Source: Rhodobacteraceae bacterium (ex Bugula neritina AB1)
GTDB lineage: Bacteria; Pseudomonadota; Alphaproteobacteria; Rhodobacterales; Rhodobacteraceae
DNA length: 64,000 nucleotides
Reading direction: 5' to 3'
Assembly: GCA_001730095.1 (NCBI GenBank)
Contig: MDLF01000074.1
Span: forward strand, 186,001-250,000
Shown here one piece after another: positions 36,667-45,670 of this stretch. The notes beneath the pieces were generated by a model. That model searched no databases. It worked only from the letters and a program-made list of their open reading frames with translations, and was not told the origin of the DNA. Made by a program: the position numbers and the translations under genes. Every line of letters starts with the position of its first letter. The stretch's first letter is position 1.

Positions 36667-37985
36667 CCGAGACCATGAAACATACCCTTCTTTTCGTCTT
36701 TGTCGGCGTGATGATCGTGCTCGAGGGCATGACCGACTTTCTGTTCTTCTCCGGGTCCTGGAACTCGGCGCTGGTGATCCTGAACATGGGGCTGATTTCG
36801 GCCATCATGGCCATTGGCGTGAACATCCAATGGGGCTTTGCCGGGTTGTTCAACGTCGGCATCATGGGCTTTACCGCGCTTGGTGGGCTGGCAGTTGTGC
36901 TGGTGTCGACCCCGGTGATCCCGGCGGCCTGGTCGTCCGGTGGTATCAGCATCGTCATGGCACTGGTGATGGGTGCGCTGACCGTCGTATCGGCCGTCAT
37001 GATCACCAAGTTCCTACCCGCAGGCAAGCTGCGCACCGCTGTTTTGCTTGCAGTGCTTATAGTGGGCTTCTTTGTCTACCGCGCGATCTTTGATCCGGCT
37101 GTCGGCTCAGTCGAGGCGATCAACCCGGCCCTGCAGGGCAATATCGGCGGCCTGGGCCTGCCGGTACTGCTGGCCTGGCCCGCAGGCGGTTTGCTGGCCG
37201 CCGGGGCTGCCTGGCTGATTGGCAAGACGGCTTTGGGGCTGCGCTCTGATTATCTGGCGATTGCTACGCTGGGGATTGCCGAGATCATCATTGCTGTGCT
37301 CAAGAACGAGGACTGGCTGTCGCGCGGTGTGAAAAACGTGGTCGGCCTACCCCGGCCGCTGCCTTATGAGGTGGATCTGCAGAACGATCCGGGCTTTGTC
37401 GAGCGCGCTGCGGGGTTTGGTCTGGACCCGGTTCTGGCTTCAACGATCTATGTGAAGGCAGGTTATGCGCTGATGTTCACTGCGGTTCTGCTGGCGCTTC
37501 TCTGGATGGCGCAGATGGCGCTCAAGAGCCCCTGGGGCCGGATGATGCGCGCGATCCGCGACAATGAAACGGCTGCCGAAGCGATGGGTAAAAACGTGAC
37601 CCGCCGCCATCTGCAGATCTTTGTGCTGGGATCTGCCATCTGCGGCATCGCCGGCGCAATGATGACCACGCTGGACAGCCAGATGACTCCGGGCACTTAC
37701 AACCCGCTGCGCTTTACCTTCCTGATCTGGGTGATGGTGATTGTCGGCGGCTCCGGCAACAACTTTGGCGCAGTGCTGGGCGGCATGCTGATCTGGTTCT
37801 TCTGGATCAAAGTGGAGCCAATGGGCATCCTGCTGATGGAGCTGGTGACCTCTGGCATGGCCGAAGGCAGCGCCCTGAAAGCGCATCTGCTGGAAAGCGC
37901 GTCGCACATGCGGCTGTTCACCATGGGGCTGATCCTGCTTCTGGTGCTCAGGTTCAGCCCGCGCGGCCTGATCCCGGAGAAATAG
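36663..37985 (+). CDS. livM: Branched-chain amino-acid ABC transporter permease LivM
   Basis: A 440-residue permease with about ten helices: NIQWGFAGLFNVGIMGF, LRSDYLAIATLGIAEI, RAIRDNETAAEAMGKNV (the ATPase-contact loop) and the closing LVLRFSPRGLIPEK. It pairs with LivH. It is longer than E. coli LivM partly because of the segment around residues 125-160. Last gene of the operon; no strong terminator follows. Confidence 0.92.
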   Translation: MTETMKHTLLFVFVGVMIVLEGMTDFLFFSGSWNSALVILNMGLISAIMAIGVNIQWGFAGLFNVGIMGFTALGGLAVVLVSTPVIPAAWSSGGISIVMALVMGALTVVSAVMITKFLPAGKLRTAVLLAVLIVGFFVYRAIFDPAVGSVEAINPALQGNIGGLGLPVLLAWPAGGLLAAGAAWLIGKTALGLRSDYLAIATLGIAEIIIAVLKNEDWLSRGVKNVVGLPRPLPYEVDLQNDPGFVERAAGFGLDPVLASTIYVKAGYALMFTAVLLALLWMAQMALKSPWGRMMRAIRDNETAAEAMGKNVTRRHLQIFVLGSAICGIAGAMMTTLDSQMTPGTYNPLRFTFLIWVMVIVGGSGNNFGAVLGGMLIWFFWIKVEPMGILLMELVTSGMAEGSALKAHLLESASHMRLFTMGLILLLVLRFSPRGLIPEK

Positions 37986-38050
37986 TCCGCATCATCGGGA
38001 TGGCTCCTGCGCCACACAGTCTTCAGAGTAAATCTGACAAGAGGGTGGCG

Positions 38051-38337
38051 GTGAAAACCGCGGCCCTTGTTTTCTGGTACTGCTCGCGCTTCTTTTCGGC
38101 TTTTACGCGGCGGACTTCGGCGTCCGGGGATTGGGCAACCATCTGCCTGAGCAGACATATCTTGTTACCTCTGGCACGTCCTGGGCCAATGCAACGGTGT
38201 CCTTGCAGATGCTGTTCGGCGCAGCGCTTCCCATTCTGGTACCGCTTCAGCTGGCTTTTGGTCTGTCCGGGACGCTTTCTGCGCTGGCTCTTGCTGTTGG
38301 AGCTGTTTCTGCGGCGCGCAACCCTAGCGCCCCTTGA
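38051..38337 (+). pseudogene. Small membrane-protein ORF, apparently split by a -1 frameshift
   Basis: A GTG at 38051 begins a frame reading MKTAALVF, then loses sense. One frame over, from about 38074, a hydrophobic helix appears (FLVLLALLFGFYAADFGVRG), then a polar loop and a second helix, ending in TGA at 38335. One extra T in the TTTT run near 38070 would join them into a 95-residue protein with two membrane helices. The second frame alone has only TTG or CTG starts. Its end overlaps the convergent HerA-like gene by 14 bp. A decayed gene, a sequencing error or a chance frame are all possible. Confidence 0.42.
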
Positions 38338-39883
38338 ACAAACTGCCCAGAATACCCCGGACAATGCGGCGTCCGGTGGTTCCTTTCAGCTCCTTTATCA
38401 CCGCCTCGGACATGGCAGAGGCAAAGGTATCTTTTTTCCGGTAGGACCGAGAGGTGGACCGGCTAACCCTTGAACCGGAATAACGCCTGGCAGCGTTAAA
38501 CTCACGTGCTGCGGGTTCCGGGGCTTCCTCTGCCACTGCTTCTGCCGCCTGTGCCTCCTGGGCTGCGGCCTGGGTTCGCTGGGCCAGTATTTCATACGCC
38601 GAACGCCGGTCCACGGGATTGTCATATTTTCCAGCCATGTCAGATGCATTCAGCATTCGTCTACGTTCATCCGCCGTTATCGGACCAAGCTGTGAACTTG
38701 GCGGCCTGATCAGCGTGCGTTCCACCACGCCAGGCACCCCTTTCTTTTGCAGCACCGAAGTCACCGCCTCGCCAACGCCGACTTCACGAATGGCGTCTTC
38801 CGTCGAAAACCGCGGGTTTTCCCGGTAGGTTTCCGCTGCAAGCCGCAGCTTTTTGCGGTCTTTGGCAGTAAAGGCACGCAGCGCGTGCTGGATGCGGTTG
38901 CCAAGCTGCCCCAGGATGTCTTCCGGCACATCTGCAGGGTTCTGGGTGATGAAATAGATACCAACACCTTTGGAACGGATCAGCCTGGCGACCTGCTCCA
39001 CCTTGTCAATCAGCGCCTTTGGTGCGTCCTCAAACAGCAGGTGCGCCTCGTCAAAGAAAAACACCAGCCTTGGCTTGTCAGGGTCGCCAACTTCCGGCAA
39101 CTCCTCAAACAACTCGCTTAAAAGCCACAGCAGGAAAGTGGAATAAAGCCCCGGCGCCGCCATCAGTTTGTCTGCTGCCAGAATATTGACCATACCCTTG
39201 CCGGCCGCGTCGCAGCGTATCAGATCGCTCAGTGCCAGAGCCGGTTCGCCGAACAGACCCGCACCACCCTGATTTTCCAGCACCAACAGGCGCCGTTGAA
39301 TAGCCCCGATCGAGGCCGTCGAGACATTGCCGTAACGCAACGATAGCTGGCTCCGGTTTTCGCCGATCCAGACCAACAGCGCCTGCAAGTCCTTTAGATC
39401 CAGCAGCGGCAAGCCTTCCTCGTCGGCAAGCCGGAAGGCGATATTCAAGATACCTTCCTGCGCCTCGCTCAGTTCCAGCAGCCGGGCCAGCAGCAAGGGC
39501 CCCATTTCGGCCAGGGTGGTGCGAACCGGGTGGCCCTGTTCACCAAACAGATCCCAGAAGGTCACCGGGCAGGCATGATATACATAATCTGCAAAACCAA
39601 TTTTGGCCGCACGCGAAGTAAATGCCCCGTGCAGCTTGTGGCTTTCTGTGCCCGCCTTCGCCAGCCCCGACAGGTCTCCTTTTACATCGGCCAGGATCAC
39701 CGGCACGCCTGCGTTCGAAAATCCTTCTGCCAGGATTTGCAAGGTCACTGTCTTGCCTGTGCCGGTGGCACCGGCGATCAGCCCATGACGGTTGGCATAC
39801 TTCAGGGACAGTCCTTGCCTGTCTCCATATTCTTCCCCGCCGCCGCCGATGAATAAGCTGTCTGCCATAACTACCCTGCCCAT
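38324..39883 (-). CDS. HerA-like ATPase (DUF853/YjgR family)
   Basis: A 519-residue P-loop ATPase of the HerA/FtsK clan. Walker A is [10 protein letters not shown] (about residues 38-47), Walker B is [15 protein letters not shown] and a sensor-like [19 protein letters not shown] follows. The tail from about residue 440 is Ala/Glu-rich, then basic. The family is annotated as putative DNA helicase, but its role is not established. The ATG at 39883 has AGGA upstream; an in-frame ATG at 39868 is also possible. A DnaA-box 9-mer lies 9 bp upstream. Confidence 0.88.
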   Translation of the reverse strand: MGRVVMADSLFIGGGGEEYGDRQGLSLKYANRHGLIAGATGTGKTVTLQILAEGFSNAGVPVILADVKGDLSGLAKAGTESHKLHGAFTSRAAKIGFADYVYHACPVTFWDLFGEQGHPVRTTLAEMGPLLLARLLELSEAQEGILNIAFRLADEEGLPLLDLKDLQALLVWIGENRSQLSLRYGNVSTASIGAIQRRLLVLENQGGAGLFGEPALALSDLIRCDAAGKGMVNILAADKLMAAPGLYSTFLLWLLSELFEELPEVGDPDKPRLVFFFDEAHLLFEDAPKALIDKVEQVARLIRSKGVGIYFITQNPADVPEDILGQLGNRIQHALRAFTAKDRKKLRLAAETYRENPRFSTEDAIREVGVGEAVTSVLQKKGVPGVVERTLIRPPSSQLGPITADERRRMLNASDMAGKYDNPVDRRSAYEILAQRTQAAAQEAQAAEAVAEEAPEPAAREFNAARRYSGSRVSRSTSRSYRKKDTFASAMSEAVIKELKGTTGRRIVRGILGSLFKGR

Positions 39884-39891
39884 TTTTTTCC

Positions 39892-39900
39892 TGTGGATAA
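39892..39900 (-). promoter_or_regulatory. DnaA-box-like 9-mer before the HerA-like gene
   Basis: TGTGGATAA, the complement of TTATCCACA, lies 9 bp upstream of the start. It is the second perfect match in the window. It could allow DnaA control or be chance. Confidence 0.3.
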
Positions 39901-39991
39901 CAATACAACGTTAACTTTTTGATGCGATAGTAATTCTTGCCCGCCCCAGCACATGCGGTTGCCGTGGCGGACATTTCCTCCCTGTCAGACT

Positions 39992-40021
39992 GGCCGTGCC
40001 TTGTGCACGGCCTTCTTTTTT
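39992..40021 (+). terminator. Orphan rho-independent terminator
   Basis: Arms GGCCGTGC and GCACGGCC with loop CTTGT are followed by TTCTTTTTT. No plus-strand gene lies upstream; the nearest gene starts at 39883 and points away. A short transcript from 39884-39990 would have to end here. Just after it is a nested hairpin, TCGGCAA...TTGCCGA (40021-40053). Confidence 0.7.
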
Positions 40022-40124
40022 CGGCAACCTGCCTACAAAACGGGCATTGCCGACCAGGAAGCCGGACAGAGGCACGCAATTTTCACTAAATCCAGTCCTG
40101 CAGGAATTTTTTTGAACTTCAATG

Positions 40125-40153
40125 TTGACCGATGGCCAGCCCTTTCGTAACTT
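40125..40153 (+). promoter_or_regulatory. Candidate promoter upstream of a possible small RNA
   Basis: TTGACC (40125-40130), a 17-bp spacer and TAACTT (40148-40153). The -35 box is good and the -10 box is weak. It would start transcription near 40160. Confidence 0.4.
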
Positions 40154-40159
40154 CCTACG

Positions 40160-40233
40160 CAATAACTAAGTCGGCCAGTCCGACGGGGAGATGCAAATAC
40201 GAAAAAGGGGGCCTTATGGTTCCCTTTTTTGTA
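40160..40233 (+). ncRNA. Candidate small RNA or attenuated leader upstream of the IalB-like gene
   Basis: About 75 nt between a candidate promoter and a strong terminator-like hairpin at 40200-40233 (A-rich left arm, GGGGGCC paired with GGTTCCC, then TTTTTT). A second stem, GTCGG-CCAGT-CCGAC, is at 40170-40184, followed by GGGGAG. No ORF fits. It could be an independent sRNA or the attenuator of the gene at 40363. It matches no known RNA family that I recognise. Confidence 0.4.
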
Positions 40234-40362
40234 TTCTTTCAGCACCTTCCAAGGTTGAGCCGCTTTGGGCGGAATTCCCCTCTTTTGCTTTGTTATTGGC
40301 CTGACACTGCTCGGGCGGCGTGCTAAACGCAGTAACAGCGTCTTTAGAAAAATGAGGCATTT

Positions 40363-41010
40363 ATGTTGAAGTCCCTGACCCCGATCACGCTGGCCACGGT
40401 GCTTGCGATGACCGCGCCGCTGGCAGCGCAGGAAACCGCCGCCGAGGAATCCGGTGCCACCGAACAGGCCACCGGGGCGGAAACCGCCGGGCAGACAGGA
40501 TCAACCGCGGATCAGCTGCTGGATCTGGGTGAACCGGTTGATGCCGGCCCCAACCTAGGTGAGCGGTACTCCAAAGAAAAGCACGGCGACTGGGATCTGG
40601 CCTGTATCAGGACCGAAGCCGAAAACGACCCCTGCTCACTGCTGCAAATCCTGAACGGGCCGCAAGGCAACCCGATGGCAGAAGTGTCCATGTTCCGCAT
40701 TGATCAGCAAGGCGGTCAAGCGGTTGCGGGCGCCACCGTGATTGTTCCCTTGGAGACCCTGCTGCCAGCTGCATTGACCATCTCTATCGATGGTGCCCCG
40801 GCCAAGCGGTACAATTACTCCTTCTGCAATCAGCTGGGCTGTGTGGCACAGATCGGTCTGACCCAGGGCGACATTGACGCCTTTAAAAAGGGCAATGAAG
40901 CCGTTCTTACGCTGCGTCCGGCACCGGCTCCCAACCAAGTTGTAGAGATGAAACTCTCGCTTAGCGGCTTTACCGCCGGCTATGACGTCGTGGATGTGGT
41001 CAAGCAATAA
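40363..41010 (+). CDS. Invasion-associated locus B (IalB) family protein
   Basis: A 215-residue precursor with a signal peptide ending at LAAQ (about residue 22) and a Glu/Ala/Thr-rich low-complexity stretch to residue 45. The IalB domain follows (KHGDWDLACIRTEAENDPCSLLQIL, VPLETLLPAALTISIDGAPA, YSFCNQLGCVAQIGL). Four Cys can pair as two disulfides. The family was first linked to red-cell invasion in Bartonella but is widespread in free-living Alphaproteobacteria, where its periplasmic role is unclear. A terminator follows. Confidence 0.88.
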   Translation: MLKSLTPITLATVLAMTAPLAAQETAAEESGATEQATGAETAGQTGSTADQLLDLGEPVDAGPNLGERYSKEKHGDWDLACIRTEAENDPCSLLQILNGPQGNPMAEVSMFRIDQQGGQAVAGATVIVPLETLLPAALTISIDGAPAKRYNYSFCNQLGCVAQIGLTQGDIDAFKKGNEAVLTLRPAPAPNQVVEMKLSLSGFTAGYDVVDVVKQ

Positions 41011-41026
41011 CGTTCTTGCACCTAAA

Positions 41027-41063
41027 AAGTGCCGCGAACCAAGACAGTTCGCGGCGCTTTTTT
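41027..41063 (+). terminator. Terminator after the IalB-like gene
   Basis: Arms GCCGCGAAC and GTTCGCGGC with loop CAAGACA, followed by GCTTTTTT. It also separates the convergent synthase gene ending at 41067. Confidence 0.88.
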
Positions 41064-41066
41064 CGA

Positions 41067-42275
41067 TCAGACCTTACGCAGCGCAAGCACTGCGTTCAGC
41101 CCGCCAAAGGCAAACGCATTGGTTAGGGCAACGTCAACGCTGGCCTCACGGGCCTGGTTGGGAACCACATCCAGCGCACATTCAGGATCCGGCTCCTGAT
41201 AACCTATGGTCGGGGCAATCACACCGTCCCGCAGCGCCATGATACAGGCCAGAAGCTCCACCGCACCAGTGCCGCCAATCAAATGGCCATGCATTGATTT
41301 GGTGGAAGAAATCATCAGGTTATCAGCCTGAGGGCCAAATACATCTGCCACCGCAGCGCATTCTGTCTTGTCATTGGCAGCCGTGCCGGTGCCATGCGCG
41401 TTGATATATCCGACTTCGGAGGCATCCACCCTGGCGTCCTGCAAGGCGCCCGAGATCGCCCGCGCCGCCCCCTGTTTGCTGGGCATCACGATATCGGCGG
41501 CGTCTGAAGACATGGCAAAACCGATAACTTCGCAAAGGATCTCAGCGCCCCGCGCCTTTGCATGTTCGTATTCCTCGAATACAAAAATCCCGGCGCCTTC
41601 GCCCTGAACCATGCCGTTGCGATTGGCGCTGAAAGGACGGCAGGCATCCTTTGACATCACCCGCAGCCCTTCCCAGGCCTTGACCCCGCCAAAACACAGC
41701 ATCGATTCCGAACCGCCTGTGATCATGACCGGGCTCATGCCGGAACGCACCATTTGAAATGCCTGCGACATGGCGTGGTTCGACGATGCACAAGCGGTAG
41801 AGACCGTAAAGCTGGGGCCCTTGAGATTGAACTGCATTGACACATGGCCAGCCGCTGCGTTGTTCATCAGCTTTGGCACCACAAAAGGATGTACTCTGTT
41901 TTTGCCGTCCTCATAGACACTGCGGTAGTTTTCATCCAGCGTCTGCATGCCACCGCCGGAATTGCCCAGAACAACACCGGCCTTGGCTGACAATTCGCCA
42001 TGAAATTCCAGTCCGGATTGCTCAATCGCCTCTTTGGCAGCAGTCAGAGTGAACTGGGTGAACCGGTCATATAGGCTCATCTGTTGACGGTTAAAACGGC
42101 CTTCGGCCTCAAACCCGCGGACCTGGCCACCAATCTTGATTGCCAGACGGTCCACATCGCGGAACTCCAGCTCGCCGATACCGCAACGGCCTTCACGCAT
42201 AGCTTCCAGTGTGTCAGGCACCGAATGCCCCAGAGCATTGATCGTTCCTGCCCCGGTGATAACGACTCGTTTCAT
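41067..42275 (-). CDS. Beta-ketoacyl-ACP synthase (FabF-like)
   Basis: A 402-residue condensing enzyme of the KAS II type. The nucleophile Cys is in VSTACASSNHAMSQAF and the two catalytic His in INAHGTGTAANDKTE and SMHGHLIGGTGAVE. It follows an acyl carrier protein and lpxD on the same strand, so it probably elongates acyl chains on that carrier for envelope lipids rather than serving as the main FabF. Start 6 bp after the acp stop. Confidence 0.88.
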   Translation of the reverse strand: MKRVVITGAGTINALGHSVPDTLEAMREGRCGIGELEFRDVDRLAIKIGGQVRGFEAEGRFNRQQMSLYDRFTQFTLTAAKEAIEQSGLEFHGELSAKAGVVLGNSGGGMQTLDENYRSVYEDGKNRVHPFVVPKLMNNAAAGHVSMQFNLKGPSFTVSTACASSNHAMSQAFQMVRSGMSPVMITGGSESMLCFGGVKAWEGLRVMSKDACRPFSANRNGMVQGEGAGIFVFEEYEHAKARGAEILCEVIGFAMSSDAADIVMPSKQGAARAISGALQDARVDASEVGYINAHGTGTAANDKTECAAVADVFGPQADNLMISSTKSMHGHLIGGTGAVELLACIMALRDGVIAPTIGYQEPDPECALDVVPNQAREASVDVALTNAFAFGGLNAVLALRKV

Positions 42276-42281
42276 GGAGCT

Positions 42282-42539
42282 TTACGCTTTCTCCAGAACA
42301 AGCTTGTCGATCCCGGCAACGATAGCGGCGACGTTGGAAATGTCGAAATCGCTCTTTTCCGGTTCGTTTGCGTTGAAGGAGATCGAAATGTCGAACTCTT
42401 CTTCAATTGCAAAAATGCTTTCGACCAAACCCAGGCTGTCGATGCCCAGATCCTCCAATGTGTTGTCGAGGGTCACATCGGACGGCTCCAAAACCGCCTG
42501 CTCCGCAATGATTGCGATGACCTTCTCCTGCGTGCTCAT
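42282..42539 (-). CDS. Acyl carrier protein (specialised)
   Basis: An 85-residue acidic four-helix carrier. The phosphopantetheine Ser is in DLGIDSLGLVES (about residue 36). It is longer than standard AcpP, with an extra polar segment (FNANEPEKSDFD), and it is not next to fabG or the main fabF. Its position between lpxD and a condensing enzyme suggests a dedicated carrier for long or hydroxylated acyl chains, comparable in role, though not clearly in sequence, to AcpXL. Confidence 0.85.
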   Translation of the reverse strand: MSTQEKVIAIIAEQAVLEPSDVTLDNTLEDLGIDSLGLVESIFAIEEEFDISISFNANEPEKSDFDISNVAAIVAGIDKLVLEKA

Positions 42540-42587
42540 TTAGGACCCCCGATCGTTTAGGCTGAGGCAGATGTAGTAACTCGGCGG

Positions 42588-43661
42588 TTACTTGAAAACA
42601 GCCTTCTTTAACAATTCGATGTCACGCATCAAACGCGGCAGGCGACGCTGCGCTTTGTATATCTCTGTGTGGGTTTCCATCTTTACGCTGGGGTACCCCA
42701 TGATAACGCGACCGTCAGGCACATTGGACAGAATCTTGGTGCCGCCGGCGGCAATCACACCGTTACCGACAAAGATATTGTCTGCCACGCCGCATTGACC
42801 GCCAAGAACCACATTATTGCCGATGTCCACTGAACCAGAGATCCCGGTTTGCCCGCACAGAAGGCAGTCATTGCCAACACGGGTGTTATGACCAATGTGC
42901 ACCTGATTGTCGATCTTCGTTCCGTCACCAATCACCGTGTCGCGTATGGTTCCATTGTCGAGGGTGCAGTTGGCACCGATCTCAACATCATCGCCGATCG
43001 TCACAGCGCCCAAAGAATGGATGCGGACCCAGGACTGTGCCTTGGCCTCGCCCTGGTCGCCCAGGGTTTTCCTTACATTCTCTGCCCCCGACACTTCCGG
43101 TGTGACAAAAGAAAATCCGTCACCGCCAACCCGCGCGCCAGGCTGCGCCCGAAACCGATTGCCAATCCTGGCGCGGGCACCAATCGACACCATTTCGCGC
43201 AGATGAGCGCCTTTACCAATCACAGAATCAGCACCGACATAGCAATGCGGGCCAATGACCGAGCCCGCTCCGACCTTTGCCCCCGCAGCAATAATCGACA
43301 ACGGGCCGACTGAGACGCCCTCGCCCAGTTCGGCAGAAGGATCAATGACCGCCGAAGGGTGAATGCCCGCAGCGAACCCTTGGCCGCGATCCAGCATTGC
43401 CGTCAGCCCAGACATGGTCATCCGCGGACGTGGCGCGAAAATGGCAGCCTTCAGGCCAAAGGACTGCCAATCGGCCCCCTCCCACAAGATAGCCGTCTGG
43501 GCTTGCCCCTTTTGCAGGCCTTCCGCGTATTTCGGGGCCATGGCCATAGCAATCTGATCCGACCCTGCGTCCTGCGGCTCAGCAGCACCTGCGATTTGCA
43601 GGTCCAGGTCGCCCTGGGCTTCGGCCCCCAGGGACTCAGCGATCTGGCGGATTGTGAACAT
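42588..43661 (-). CDS. lpxD: UDP-3-O-acylglucosamine N-acyltransferase
   Basis: Adds the second hydroxyacyl chain in lipid A synthesis, using an acyl-ACP donor. The 357-residue protein has the N-terminal uridine-binding domain, then about ten hexapeptide repeats of a left-handed helix (residues about 105-310). The catalytic His lies in the [13 protein letters not shown] region. It is not in the usual bamA-lpxD-fabZ-lpxA cluster, so it may be a second copy or a paralogue. ACP and KAS follow on the same strand. Confidence 0.85.
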   Translation of the reverse strand: MFTIRQIAESLGAEAQGDLDLQIAGAAEPQDAGSDQIAMAMAPKYAEGLQKGQAQTAILWEGADWQSFGLKAAIFAPRPRMTMSGLTAMLDRGQGFAAGIHPSAVIDPSAELGEGVSVGPLSIIAAGAKVGAGSVIGPHCYVGADSVIGKGAHLREMVSIGARARIGNRFRAQPGARVGGDGFSFVTPEVSGAENVRKTLGDQGEAKAQSWVRIHSLGAVTIGDDVEIGANCTLDNGTIRDTVIGDGTKIDNQVHIGHNTRVGNDCLLCGQTGISGSVDIGNNVVLGGQCGVADNIFVGNGVIAAGGTKILSNVPDGRVIMGYPSVKMETHTEIYKAQRRLPRLMRDIELLKKAVFK

Positions 43662-43700
43662 TGCAGGCCCTTTCAGAATTATCCTGTATGGGCCTGATAT

Positions 43701-45329
43701 TTACCCCTGAACGCTGGGCAGCACCACCCCTGCCCGCTCCAGAGCCGCCCAGACTTTGGCGTCACGCCCATAGACATCGCGGCGGAACTCAGCGCGCCCT
43801 TTACCGGACACAACAGCTGTCCGGTAAATGATATGAACCGGGACTTTGGTCTCCAGCTCAACCTTGGTTTCCTTGCCCGACTTCAGAATGCGCTGGAAGA
43901 AATCCTTGGGATTCTCTGTTTGTTTGGCCAACAGCGCATAGGCAAATTCAAACGGCTGTGCGAGACGGATGCAACCGTGCGAGAAGGCACGCACTTCGCG
44001 GGCAAACAGGCTTTTCTGCGGGGTGTCGTGCAGATAGATATTGTATTTGTTCGGGAACATGAATTTGACCAGCCCCAATGCGTTGCGACTGCTGGGCGGC
44101 TGACGCATCGAAAACGGGAAATTCCGGGCCGTGTACTGAGAAAAATCAGCCGAGCCGCGGTTGACCACACGACCGCGGCGGTCGGTAATCTGGATGTGGC
44201 CAACAGCATTTGGGTTGTTCCGCAGCTTTGGAAGGTATTCCTTGGTGATGATAGAGCGCGGCACATACCAACTGGGGTTGATCACCATATGCTCCATCTC
44301 GTCAGAGAATTCCGGGCTCCGGCGGTCATGCGTATTCTTGCCGATCACCGATCGGGTCTCAAACGTGACATCGCCGTTGTCGACAATCTTGGCCGAGAAA
44401 TCAGTCTGATTGACCAGAACATGCCGTTCACCACGTTCCGGCGTCAGCCAACGCTCCCGCTCCATCGCAACGATGATAGATTTCAGTCGGGCGCTGACTG
44501 GCTTGTTGATCTCGTCAATCGTACCAGATCCGGCAACGCCATCGACCTCCAGCCCGTGGTCCGACTGGAAACTTTGAACGGCTTTTTCCATAGCAGCATC
44601 ATAGCTGCGCGCAGCACTGCGCGGCAGATATCCCATCAGCATCAGCCGGTTGCGCAACGCAATCACAGCCGGGCCCTGATCGCCTTTTTCCAGCTTCTTG
44701 GCCTTCACGGTCGGCCCCCAGCCGCCTGCTGCCAAAATCTGCTCCAGCCGCAGCTTCTCTCGCATCAGGCCGCGGTACTGCGGCGAGGCCGGAACCAGGC
44801 TGCGCATATAGGCATAAGGCTGGGTGTCACGGACTCCTGCCAGGAAACTGGCGCCGTCCACGGTATGTTTTTTGCGCACCATGCCATCATCGATCCGCGA
44901 CGGCACCAGCAGCCCAGTGCGAAGATCTGTTGCATAGTCCACCAAGGCCCTGCTCAGCGCGGCTTCGACATTGCCGATGTCACGGGTGGTCCGCACATCG
45001 CGCATTTGCTGCATCAGCGCATTCACCTCCGCAGAGCGGTCCGGCAAGCCATGAGCCTGTGCTTCCTTCAGCGCAGCCAGCAACGCATTGCGGCGCTGCC
45101 CCGAGGCGGCATCCTGCCCCGTCCAAATCGCCTGGTAGCCATTCTCCCGGTAAAATTCCGCCACCGGGTCGCTGCCGTATGCTGCCTCCGCAACGGCCTG
45201 GCGGAAAGCCGCCGAAACCTCTGCCTGCGCAGAACTGGAAACAGTCCCTGCAACCATGCCGCCCAATGCCAAAGCAAACAGCCCTGCTTTGATCCCAGGG
45301 AAAAGGTGTTTTGCAGAAGCAAGCGTCAT
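43701..45329 (-). CDS. L,D-transpeptidase of the YcbB/LdtD type
   Basis: A 542-residue periplasmic enzyme that makes 3-3 crosslinks in peptidoglycan. Signal peptide (residues about 15-37), scaffold domain, a PG_binding_1 domain (LEKGDQGPAVIALRNRL to VDGVAGSGTIDEIN) and a YkuD catalytic domain with the nucleophile Cys in FSHGCIRLAQP. The ATG at 45329 has GGAA upstream; an earlier in-frame codon at 45359 is less likely. It is divergent from a DUF882 gene, a conserved pairing in this group. Confidence 0.91.
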   Translation of the reverse strand: MTLASAKHLFPGIKAGLFALALGGMVAGTVSSSAQAEVSAAFRQAVAEAAYGSDPVAEFYRENGYQAIWTGQDAASGQRRNALLAALKEAQAHGLPDRSAEVNALMQQMRDVRTTRDIGNVEAALSRALVDYATDLRTGLLVPSRIDDGMVRKKHTVDGASFLAGVRDTQPYAYMRSLVPASPQYRGLMREKLRLEQILAAGGWGPTVKAKKLEKGDQGPAVIALRNRLMLMGYLPRSAARSYDAAMEKAVQSFQSDHGLEVDGVAGSGTIDEINKPVSARLKSIIVAMERERWLTPERGERHVLVNQTDFSAKIVDNGDVTFETRSVIGKNTHDRRSPEFSDEMEHMVINPSWYVPRSIITKEYLPKLRNNPNAVGHIQITDRRGRVVNRGSADFSQYTARNFPFSMRQPPSSRNALGLVKFMFPNKYNIYLHDTPQKSLFAREVRAFSHGCIRLAQPFEFAYALLAKQTENPKDFFQRILKSGKETKVELETKVPVHIIYRTAVVSGKGRAEFRRDVYGRDAKVWAALERAGVVLPSVQG

Positions 45330-45670
45330 AATTTCCGGTCCTTGCGCTGATTTTGTCAATGTTGCCAGTGCCTATCTGAAATACTGGAAAATGCCAGCAG
45401 CTATTGTCCATTCACAATCTAGAAATATGAACATTGATGCACCAATACCGCCCCTATGAAACCCAACCGCAACAGTCGCGGGGAAAAGGTGCCGCCAACT
45501 CCCCTTATGCGCAGAAATTCGCCGAAAATTCGGGTACCTGGGTCACTGCGGCAAAGAAATGTTGGAACAGGATTCTCTGTGTGCCATACATACCGCACGT
45601 TAACTTCACAAGTTAGCGAGCCTGTAACATCGGGCGACTAGGCAGGACTAAAAGCGTACGGGACGGCGCA
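45330..45670. other. Divergent promoter region of two cell-wall genes
   Basis: About 340 bp between the L,D-transpeptidase and the DUF882 gene. A short palindrome TAACTT-CAC-AAGTTA (45602-45616) lies 55 bp before the DUF882 start and could be an operator. No gene was recognised. Confidence 0.45.

Noticed and set aside
40132-40326. A 64-codon ORF upstream of the IalB gene
   Set aside because: It crosses a terminator hairpin and the small-RNA candidate, and its product has no coding character.
43833-45350. A 505-codon open frame on the plus strand
   Set aside because: Antisense to the L,D-transpeptidase; composition is Arg/His/Gln-rich without a domain.
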